A stretch of 7,826 nt of DNA, taken from contig CAYMLQ010000292.1 of the NCBI GenBank assembly GCA_964390795.1, forward strand, positions 1-7,826, written 5' to 3'. Positions 1-5,083 of the stretch are shown one piece after another (position 1 is the first letter of the stretch; each line of letters starts with the position of its first letter). Below the pieces are notes generated by a model. The model saw only the letters and a list, made by a program, of their open reading frames with translations, was not told the origin of the DNA and ran no database searches. Origin of the DNA: CAYMLQ01 sp964390795. Lineage in GTDB: Bacteria; Verrucomicrobiota; Kiritimatiellia; RFP12; UBA1067. The translations under genes were made by a program, and so were the position numbers.

Positions 1-455
1 ACACGGACGGCACCGGGCTTTACGTGCTCGACCCGTGGGGCGGCACCTCGCATTTCGTCTGGCGCGATGCGAAGCACATCTCCGCCTTTGCCTGGCATCC
101 GTCTCACGGGGAGCGCTTCTACCTTTACGGGGACCAGACGGATAAAGTCGAGGCTATCGGCCCCGATGTGATGACCGCCAACGGCCACAACACTTATATC
201 GCGAACACGAACAACGACTGGATGCTCAACGACACCTATCCGGATAAGGAGGGGTTCCAGCATCCATACATCTACCACATCCCCACCAACCGCCGCGTGC
301 CGCTCGGCCACTTCCTTTCCCCCAAGGAATACAGCGGCGAGTGGCGCTGCGACACGCATCCGAGCGCCAGCCGCGACGGCAAGTTGGTCACGATTGATTC
401 GCCGCACAACGGAGGCCGTCAGTTGTACCTAATCGACATCAGCGGGATACTTTGA
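1..455 (+). CDS. PL22-like (oligogalacturonate lyase family) TolB-type propeller protein, C-terminal part
   Basis: This is the 3' end of a gene that enters from the left edge; the frame is open from base 3 to a TGA at 453-455, giving about 150 residues. The visible part has propeller-blade repeats: FAWHPSHGERFYLYGD, then a TANGHNTYIANTNNDWMLNDTYPD blade, then EWRCDTHPSASRDGKLVTIDSP and a final blade ending RQLYLIDISGIL. The spacing GH...WMLNDTYPD...LGHF.SP.E..GEWRCD.HP is what I know from PL22/oligogalacturonate-lyase-like proteins, common in PVC bacteria. True PL22 enzymes cleave unsaturated digalacturonate using a metal held by several His and a Gln. Here the two conserved His of NGH and DTH are visible, but where I recall a His-x-His metal pair the sequence reads Asp-Thr-His, so lyase activity is uncertain; a structural or sensory role is possible. 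No later gene is linked in operon, since a terminator-like hairpin follows. The family call is fairly firm; the reaction is inferred. Confidence 0.75.
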   Translation, partial: TDGTGLYVLDPWGGTSHFVWRDAKHISAFAWHPSHGERFYLYGDQTDKVEAIGPDVMTANGHNTYIANTNNDWMLNDTYPDKEGFQHPYIYHIPTNRRVPLGHFLSPKEYSGEWRCDTHPSASRDGKLVTIDSPHNGGRQLYLIDISGIL

Positions 456-520
456 TTGTGCCACGGGCCGGCAGACGACTCCGGCGTCAACGCCTCTTGT
501 TTGACCTGTCATGCAGCGAC

Positions 521-554
521 CCGGGGGCCGAAACCACTCGCTCCCGGTTTATTT
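521..554 (+). terminator. Probable rho-independent terminator of the PL22-like gene
   Basis: An 8-bp stem (CCGGGGGC at 521-528 with GCTCCCGG at 540-547, one G-T wobble) with an 11-nt loop is followed by TTTATTT (548-554). It lies about 65 bp after the stop of the propeller gene. The T tract is interrupted by one A, so strength is uncertain. Confidence 0.5.
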
Positions 555-731
555 ACAGTATTCCCGCTGGAGATAAGTGCGCTATGCCCGCACCCGCTTC
601 GCTATTTTAGGGTGAACCAACGAGCTGTGGTTGTGGAGTCGCTGGGGGTGTAGGAGTGAGCGGCAAGGGTGTGGAACACTGCGGCGTTGGAGATGCTTAT
701 GCGGCTTGTGTGAGTTGAAATGCTGGGAATA

Positions 732-767
732 GGACGCATGGGACATAGGGGACGCATGGGACATAAG
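732..767. repeat. 9-bp tandem repeat, four copies
   Basis: Four adjacent 9-mers read GGACGCATG, GGACATAGG, GGACGCATG, GGACATAAG. Copies 1 and 3 are identical and copies 2 and 4 differ by one base, so the array is also a 16-bp direct repeat (732-747 and 750-765) with an 18-bp period. Every unit begins GGAC. No gene overlaps it convincingly. Function unknown; slippage-prone intergenic repeat or part of a dispersed element. Confidence 0.8.
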
Positions 768-860
768 CTTTTGTAAGATTAGAAGCTGAGGATGGCGGTT
801 AGGTTTGTTGTGCTTGTTAGAGAGACGGGACAGGTGATGGTTGTTCAGCGCATGGGGCAG

Positions 861-1246
861 GAGCCGAGACCGCGGGCTCGGCGACACGAGGGCAGACACG
901 CCGCCGCAGGAGCCGACTGAATCCCCAACAGGCGAAGGCGGCGAATATGGCGGGGCTGCCCGAGGGCGCGGCGATCGCCCGCCGCCAGCACTTGCGGCGG
1001 GAAGCGACCGCGCCTATAGATATGTCCTGGCGCAGCAATATTCGCGCCGTCTCCGGCGGGAGCCGGTTAATTCGATGCAACGCGAAGACGAGCGGGCGGA
1101 TGCAGTAGCGACGTACGCGTAGCTCGCGAATGGCGAGCACCCGCATGCCGAGTATCCGCGGTGAAGTGCGGCGAGGTAGAGGAAGTATGCCCGAACGTGT
1201 CAAGGGGGTTTTGGGGGAAGCCCCCCCCCTGGCCTACAGGCAGACG
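861..1246. other. Hairpin-dense GC-rich block, possible structured RNA or dispersed repeat element
   Basis: Many short inverted repeats are packed here: GCCGAG/CTCGGC (863-868/877-882); the palindrome GGCGATCGCC (970-979); CCCGCCGC/GCGGCGGG with an 8-nt loop (978-985/994-1001); CCGGC-GGGA-GCCGG (1053-1066) enclosed by TTCGCG/CGCGAA (1041-1046/1081-1086); GCTCGC/GCGAGC (1122-1127/1133-1138); and GGGGG-AAG-CCCCC inside 1213-1229. Bases 1067-1088 match a conserved part of 16S rRNA. The nesting of one hairpin inside another favours a folded RNA or a repetitive element over chance, but GC-rich DNA produces such stems readily. Strand and boundaries are not known. I do not recognise the family. Confidence 0.35.
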
Positions 1247-1283
1247 GCGAGGGTGCGAGAGAGCCTGTATACAAGAGGAACGA

Positions 1284-2198
1284 CTAGAGTTTATCCGCTC
1301 TAGCTGACCCCTCGGCTGTGACGGCGGCGGGCACAGGATTGCCCGACAACAGCCAGCGGACCAGATTGATTGCCGCCTTGCGATTCTCGACGGACGAGCC
1401 AGGGGGAACAAAGTCGATGTATTCGTTGTACAGCCAAGGATCCCCCACGGCAAAGACCCGACCCTTGCCCAAGTAAGAAACGGCCATGAGCGCATCGGTC
1501 CCGGTGCCGCTCTCTTTGGGTGCGGTTAAGATGGCCTTGGCTGGAGCCTGAACGGATAGGGTGCAAACCTCCTTCATGTAGACAGCCGGGACATCTCGGA
1601 AGAACGTCTGGTCGGCGAAGGCGCGTGTGTCCACGGTCGCGCGCTTGAGATCGCGCTTCGGCGTTTCGTTGCGCGAGTCCTCATTAAAGATGATGCCGAA
1701 CCTTCCGGCCAGGATGTTAATGTGCGTAAAATCGGCATTCCCTTTGTTATTGTTCATCAGCATGAGCGTGCCGCCGGACTTCACCCACTGAACGACGGCA
1801 TCTGCAGCGGCGCTGTCAACGAAATTGGGTTTGTTGCCGGTCGCTTCGGTTTCGATATCTGGATCGACGATGATATAAACCGATGACCCGCGCAGGGCGG
1901 CCTCCGTCGGGGCTGCATGTAGATGCTCGATCCGAGCTCCGTTTTCAGTAAAGACGAAACCCAGCTTGGAGAAACCGCTTGAGGCCGTGTCATCCCACGT
2001 GTAGTGATATCTTTTGCCATCTTTGGTCTCGTGGTTGTAGAAGGCATCGAGCAGAACCTTTTGGGTAGGCTTTGCCGCAGACCGGATGGCGGTTTCGGCG
2101 GCAAGGGCAACCCCCTGCACATAAGGACATGATGTCCAGCTGGCCAAAAAGATCGCTGCAACTCCGATGGAATGAGGTGATAACATTCGATTCTTCAT
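1284..2198 (-). CDS. Secreted DUF4350/GATase-fold protein, RG-I locus associated
   Basis: The 304-residue product begins with a signal peptide (about residues 1-34: basic MKNR start, hydrophobic IGVAAIFLAS, likely cut near ALAA/ET), so it acts outside the cytoplasm. The mature part starts with VLLDAFYNHE (48-57) and YHYTWDD (64-70), then a Rossmann-like strand VYIIVDPD (107-114), the glycine turn WVKSGGTLMLMNNN (138-151), FGIIFNEDSRN (167-177) and YLGKGRVFAVGDPWLYNEY (242-260). This pattern matches the DUF4350-like, glutamine-amidotransferase-fold module that I recall at the C-terminus of Bacteroidetes GH105 proteins; here it is a free-standing secreted protein while GH105 is encoded 3 kb away. 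No catalytic Cys-His pair is obvious, so a binding or accessory role in pectin breakdown is more likely than amidotransferase activity. AAGGAAATGAG lies about 11 nt upstream of the ATG as a modest ribosome binding site. A promoter is proposed just upstream. Confidence 0.72.
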   Translation of the reverse strand: MKNRMLSPHSIGVAAIFLASWTSCPYVQGVALAAETAIRSAAKPTQKVLLDAFYNHETKDGKRYHYTWDDTASSGFSKLGFVFTENGARIEHLHAAPTEAALRGSSVYIIVDPDIETEATGNKPNFVDSAAADAVVQWVKSGGTLMLMNNNKGNADFTHINILAGRFGIIFNEDSRNETPKRDLKRATVDTRAFADQTFFRDVPAVYMKEVCTLSVQAPAKAILTAPKESGTGTDALMAVSYLGKGRVFAVGDPWLYNEYIDFVPPGSSVENRKAAINLVRWLLSGNPVPAAVTAEGSARADKL

Positions 2199-2221
2199 GA
2201 TTTCTCATTTCCTTTTTTTGA

Positions 2222-2251
2222 ACTATAGTCTTTTTGAGGCAGGGAAGACAA
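2222..2251 (-). promoter_or_regulatory. Proposed sigma70-like promoter of the DUF4350-like gene
   Basis: On the minus strand TTGTCT (2251-2246) and TATAGT (2227-2222) are separated by 18 bp, with the gene start about 24 bp further on. The -35 box lies in one arm of a perfect 6-bp inverted repeat, GAAGAC (2244-2249) / GTCTTC (2256-2261), which could serve as a protein site or a hairpin in read-through transcripts. The match to consensus is moderate. Confidence 0.4.
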
Positions 2252-2295
2252 GCCCGTCTTCGCCCCCCCGCGCGCGCCGATGTTGGGCGATGTGG

Positions 2296-2325
2296 TGTGC
2301 GATTGCAGAATCGTGCAATCGCACA
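2296..2325. repeat. Perfect 12-bp inverted repeat between the MFS and DUF4350-like genes
   Basis: TGTGCGATTGCA (2296-2307) and TGCAATCGCACA (2314-2325) are exact reverse complements around a 6-bp spacer GAATCG. It lies about 60 bp past the end of the transporter gene and about 100 bp upstream of the DUF4350-like gene, both on the minus strand. As RNA it would form a strong stem-loop. No T tract follows on either strand, so a classical terminator is not supported; a 3'-end stabilising hairpin or an operator are alternatives. Confidence 0.75.
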
Positions 2326-2382
2326 GAATTCGGAGTCAGAAGGTGAATGCAGAAGCGTCATGTGAGACACGGGGTCAGTGCC

Positions 2383-3642
2383 TCATGAAAGCATGCGTTG
2401 CAGGCGGTGTGCGACTGGCCAGCACAGCAGCTGCACGAGGGCCATCAGAGCTAACACTATCCTGAAGGCCCAGTCGCCCGAGGAGAGGAGCGTCGAGGTA
2501 ATAAAGAAGGCTGCTCCAAGCAGCCTTCCCGCAAAGGTCCCCAACTCATGGCTCACAATGTAGGAGTAGCGCGTCGCGGGCTGCTCCTTGGCGACCGCGT
2601 CAAGCACCTGCATGAATATCGGCGAATAGGCGAAGTCCAGCAGGGGAAGGGCCAGAAGCTGGCAGGCCATGAACAGAAGAGCGGAGAACCGGTTAAAGAG
2701 CCAGGCGTTGACGACTGCTCCCGCCGCATAGAGAACCAGTGAAAAAGCAAGGACGGCGACGCGCCGGCTCGCCGGCAGTCGTCGCCCAAGCCAATAGAGC
2801 ATGAAGGCCGAGAGAATGGCCCCCGCGCTCTGTGTCAAGCCCAAGGCGTCTTCTTTCCCGCCTAAGACACGCATGATCAAGATCGAGGGCGCGGTCATCA
2901 GAAAGATCTGGACGGTGCCCTTCAGCGCGGCGAGCAGCAGCATGGCTTTCCAGAGGGGCGGATGTTTTCCGCAAAGGCGGGCGGGGACTTCGGCGGCGCA
3001 GGAGATCCGGAAAAGAAAAGACGACGCCAGGAGCAAAAGGGCCATCATGGCCGCCCCGACCCATTGATAGGCTTCACGGCAGGCCTCGGGATGCGCTTGC
3101 TCCCCGCCCCAGCCGGCAATGAACATCCCGACTCCGGCGGGCATGACCACGCTGCTGATGCACAGGAAGAAGCTCTCAATTCCAAAAAAATAGTTCCGAA
3201 ACGTGTCGTGCGTGCAGACCAGGACAAGGTAGAAGCGGTTTGCCCAGTGAAGCCCTGTGGCGAGCCCCATAAGCAATCCAAGCCCTGCAATCCATGGGCG
3301 AGTGAGGGCCGGCAGCAGCGTCATCAGGAGCAGGGTCAGGCCGCAAAGCACAATGCCGGCCGCATAAAGCTGGGGACAGCCGATTGACCGGCCCACCAGA
3401 TGGCGATTGAGGATAAAGGCCAGCGGCAAACCGCAGAAGAGCGCGAACTGGAAGGTCATGACCTGGTTGATATCCGTCGTCCCCCGCAAAATGAAGGCGA
3501 AGACAAAGATCGAGAGGACAGACATCGCGAAGATCGAGATGGATGAAGTATAAAGCATCAGCCGCGCGTTGGCCGGCAGTTTCTTGAAATGCGCCCATTC
3601 GTTCATCAGCAAGCGTTCGATCATGGCGTTTCTTTCTTTCAT
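2383..3642 (-). CDS. MFS transporter, 12 transmembrane segments
   Basis: The product (419 residues from this start) is an integral inner-membrane protein with about twelve hydrophobic segments: near residues 29-51, 60-78, 90-110, 116-138, 153-175, 194-211, 231-253, 263-285, 294-314, 320-340, 362-383 and 392-410. A polar loop between segments 6 and 7 (RISCAAEVPARLCGKHPPLWK) fits the usual 6+6 split of major facilitator carriers. GLATGLHWANRFYL around segment 4 and an acidic/aromatic loop after it resemble a poorly characterised MFS branch; no substrate can be read from sequence. Its divergent neighbour is a sugar-type regulator and a GH105 enzyme is nearby, so import of a uronic acid or rhamnose-containing product is inferred. 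The start is uncertain: GTG 3657, ATG 3642 (AAGGA four bases upstream), ATG 3624 and ATG 3606 are in frame, and the first membrane segment follows all of them. Confidence 0.85.
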   Translation of the reverse strand: MKERNAMIERLLMNEWAHFKKLPANARLMLYTSSISIFAMSVLSIFVFAFILRGTTDINQVMTFQFALFCGLPLAFILNRHLVGRSIGCPQLYAAGIVLCGLTLLLMTLLPALTRPWIAGLGLLMGLATGLHWANRFYLVLVCTHDTFRNYFFGIESFFLCISSVVMPAGVGMFIAGWGGEQAHPEACREAYQWVGAAMMALLLLASSFLFRISCAAEVPARLCGKHPPLWKAMLLLAALKGTVQIFLMTAPSILIMRVLGGKEDALGLTQSAGAILSAFMLYWLGRRLPASRRVAVLAFSLVLYAAGAVVNAWLFNRFSALLFMACQLLALPLLDFAYSPIFMQVLDAVAKEQPATRYSYIVSHELGTFAGRLLGAAFFITSTLLSSGDWAFRIVLALMALVQLLCWPVAHRLQRMLS

Positions 3643-3675
3643 CACATCCTTCACCACCGAGAGTTCCGAAACAGA

Positions 3676-3712
3676 TTGACAAAAAGACGGCCCCTAGTGT
3701 ATCAATAACCCC
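3676..3712 (+). promoter_or_regulatory. Regulator promoter, probably leaderless
   Basis: A perfect TTGACA (3676-3681) is followed after 18 bp by TATCAA (3700-3705), a 4/6 match to the -10 consensus. Transcription would then start at or within a few bases of the regulator's ATG at 3713, giving a leaderless message; indeed there is no ribosome binding site before the ATG. The flanks form a loose inverted repeat, ATTGACA (3675-3681) and TATCAAT (3700-3706). A promoter for the divergent transporter must also lie in or close to this 70-bp gap, but no clear minus-strand -10 box is seen. Confidence 0.5.
3695..3707 (+). promoter_or_regulatory. Candidate operator half-site in the divergent promoter
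   Basis: TAGTGTATCAATA matches 11 of 13 positions of the left part of the 20-bp palindrome at 4922-4941 (shared pattern TAGTGTNTCAANA). It covers the regulator's proposed -10 box, so binding here would give autorepression and could also block the transporter promoter. The right half of the palindrome is not conserved, so this would be a weak or asymmetric site. Confidence 0.45.
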
Positions 3713-4807
3713 ATGAAAGGAGATGAAAAAAGTGTTTCTTTAAGAGTCCCTCGAGGCTGGCGCAAACAGGATACGCTGGAAGAGCGCTTGTTCGCTCTGG
3801 CTCTGGAGCGTGGCGCTGGCGAAAAGATGCCGAAGGTGCGAGAGCTCTGCCAAACCTATGGGGTGAGCACGTCTACCTTGGACCCTGTGTTGCGTTCACT
3901 TGAGCTGAGAGGGGCGATACGCCGAGAACACGGAAGAGGGATATTTGTCTCAGACGGTATCCGTCAGAAGACAGTCGGCGTTGTCTTTGGCGGCAATATT
4001 TTTGCAGCACCCTTCTCGCCTTTCTGGTCGATGTTGCTTCAGGAAGCTCAGAAGCAGGTGGCGGAATACGGTTTCCGGCTGCAGGCCTATTTGGATGTCT
4101 CCGACGCCGTGGCGGGTGACCTGGGCTATCATAGCCAACTGATGGAAGACCTCGACGGGCGGCGCCTCGACGGACTCCTGTTCTTCGACGCAGTGCCCGA
4201 GGCGGGGCCCTTGTTTCAGACGTATGGTGTGCCTGTTGTCGCTTTTGGAGGCGGGATCGCATGTCAGGTGCGGCATGACATGCATCATGTCTTCCATCTG
4301 GCCGTAAAGACCCTTTCGAAGCTCTGCTGCCGTCGAATCGGGCTCGCGACCGAGCCTGAGTACCATCCTGTGCTCCGTCAGGAACTCGACAAGGCGGGCC
4401 TGGGGGATGTGGCTTTTTCGGACTGGTCCTACCAGTCCTGGCAACAGGCGGCAGGGGGGGGCGTGACACGTGAACAGTGCGGCCGTTTCATGATGCAGCG
4501 GATGATTGAGGAGCGCGCGATGAATCCGCTTCCGGACTTGGTCATCTGCACGGATGACACGGCGACGTGCGGCATCGTGGTCGCCCTGCTGCAAGCCGGA
4601 TTGCGTCCCGGACGGGACATCCAGATCATCTCCACGTGCAACCGCGGGTCGCCGGTGCTGGACATGTACAGGCTCCAGATGCATTTGATCGAGTTCGTCC
4701 CCGCCGAGAGCGTGGCCGCGATGCTCGCCATGCTGGATACCATCATGAGCGGTGGCACGCCAGCGGGCGATCCTGTCTTGGTCCGCCCGCACGTGGTTAC
4801 AGAGTGA
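3713..4807 (+). CDS. GntR-type HTH / LacI-type sensor transcriptional regulator
   Basis: A 364-residue chimeric regulator. Residues about 20-80 form a GntR winged helix: KMPKVRELCQTYGVSTSTLD is the helix-turn-helix and REHGRGIFV the wing. From about residue 86 (KTVGVVFGG) to the end it has the LacI/periplasmic-binding-protein fold: RRLDGLLFFDA (150-160), YGVPVVAFGG, RRIGLA and PDLVICTDDTATCGIVVALLQAGLRPGRDIQIIST are typical strands and the effector-cleft DD. This architecture is that of Bacillus AraR-like regulators, which release DNA when a sugar binds. The effector here is unknown; its position between a transporter and an SGNH-GH105 enzyme suggests a pectin-derived sugar. The ATG at 3713 lacks an upstream ribosome binding site; the good AAAGGAG lies just inside the gene (3716-3722) and serves only an out-of-frame ATG (MKKVFL then stop), so leaderless initiation is favoured. 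Confidence 0.88.
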   Translation: MKGDEKSVSLRVPRGWRKQDTLEERLFALALERGAGEKMPKVRELCQTYGVSTSTLDPVLRSLELRGAIRREHGRGIFVSDGIRQKTVGVVFGGNIFAAPFSPFWSMLLQEAQKQVAEYGFRLQAYLDVSDAVAGDLGYHSQLMEDLDGRRLDGLLFFDAVPEAGPLFQTYGVPVVAFGGGIACQVRHDMHHVFHLAVKTLSKLCCRRIGLATEPEYHPVLRQELDKAGLGDVAFSDWSYQSWQQAAGGGVTREQCGRFMMQRMIEERAMNPLPDLVICTDDTATCGIVVALLQAGLRPGRDIQIISTCNRGSPVLDMYRLQMHLIEFVPAESVAAMLAMLDTIMSGGTPAGDPVLVRPHVVTE

Positions 4808-4921
4808 CTTCTGCATCTGAAGCAGGGTTCGGTGCAAAAGGTATCGCGTACCCCAGGTGAGAACCGTCGCTTCCCTAACGCCCTTATAGGACAAGTCTAA
4901 CCGGGATGCGCCCGAACGTCC

Positions 4922-4941
4922 ATAGTGTTTCAAAACACTAT
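4922..4941. promoter_or_regulatory. 20-bp palindromic operator upstream of the SGNH-GH105 gene
   Basis: ATAGTGTTT-CA-AAACACTAT has two perfect 9-bp arms around a central CA. Its last base is the first base of a -35 box, so a bound protein would block RNA polymerase. Length, symmetry and position suit a dimeric LacI/GntR-class regulator, and the regulator gene ends only 115 bp upstream. A partial copy lies in the regulator's own promoter. Confidence 0.75.
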
Positions 4942-4969
4942 TGACTTTTGAAAGAGGCTTCATCATACT
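4941..4969 (+). promoter_or_regulatory. Proposed sigma70-like promoter of the SGNH-GH105 operon
   Basis: TTGACT (4941-4946) and CATACT (4964-4969) are separated by the optimal 17 bp. Transcription would begin near 4976, leaving an untranslated leader of about 108 nt before the ATG at 5084. The -35 box abuts the palindromic operator. Confidence 0.55.
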
Positions 4970-5070
4970 TCACGCCTCATGCATCGGTAGCCTCTCGTGC
5001 CAGGCATTTGACCGTGAAGGGAACGGGAAAGAGGGTTTGGCTCAGGGCTCGCGCGGTGTTCGCGTATGTT

Positions 5071-5080
5071 GGAGAATAGG
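5071..5080 (+). promoter_or_regulatory. Ribosome binding site deciding the SGNH-GH105 start
   Basis: GGAG (5071-5074) and AGG (5078-5080) precede ATG 5084 at usable distances. The in-frame ATG at 5066 has no such sequence before it and would add MLENRF ahead of the signal peptide, so 5084 is preferred. Confidence 0.6.
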
Positions 5081-5083
5081 TTT

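Larger units (their letters stand above)
456..1283. other. Long stretch without a convincing gene
   Basis: Between the propeller gene and the DUF4350-like gene lie 828 bp in which no open frame has a recognisable protein, a good ribosome binding site or plausible composition. The left half (about 560-840) is G/T-rich and holds a short tandem repeat; the right half (about 861-1246) is GC-rich and full of hairpins. The frames open here are mutually overlapping and rich in Arg/Pro/Ser, as expected of stop-poor GC-rich DNA. The stretch may include decayed genes or a non-coding element. Confidence 0.6.

Noticed and set aside
456..653. Short frame with CHG and CLTCH, resembling c-type haem motifs
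   Set aside because: It starts at a GTG directly after the previous stop, is only 65 residues, has no signal peptide or ribosome binding site, overlaps the proposed terminator and shows no cytochrome features after the motif.
732..767. CRISPR array
   Set aside because: Units are 9 bp with no spacers and no cas genes are present.
582..1203. Overlapping minus-strand frames rich in His/Ser/Arg across the gene-poor stretch
   Set aside because: They have low-complexity composition, lack start signals and overlap each other and the repeats; they fit stop-poor GC-rich non-coding DNA.
2213..2219. Run of seven T before the DUF4350-like gene, as a plus-strand terminator tail
   Set aside because: No stem precedes it on the plus strand; on the minus strand it forms the A-rich lead to the ribosome binding site.
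3950..4966. Long minus-strand frame (338 codons) opposite the regulator
   Set aside because: The plus strand encodes a clear GntR/LacI regulator; the antisense frame has no recognisable domain and crosses the operator and promoter region.
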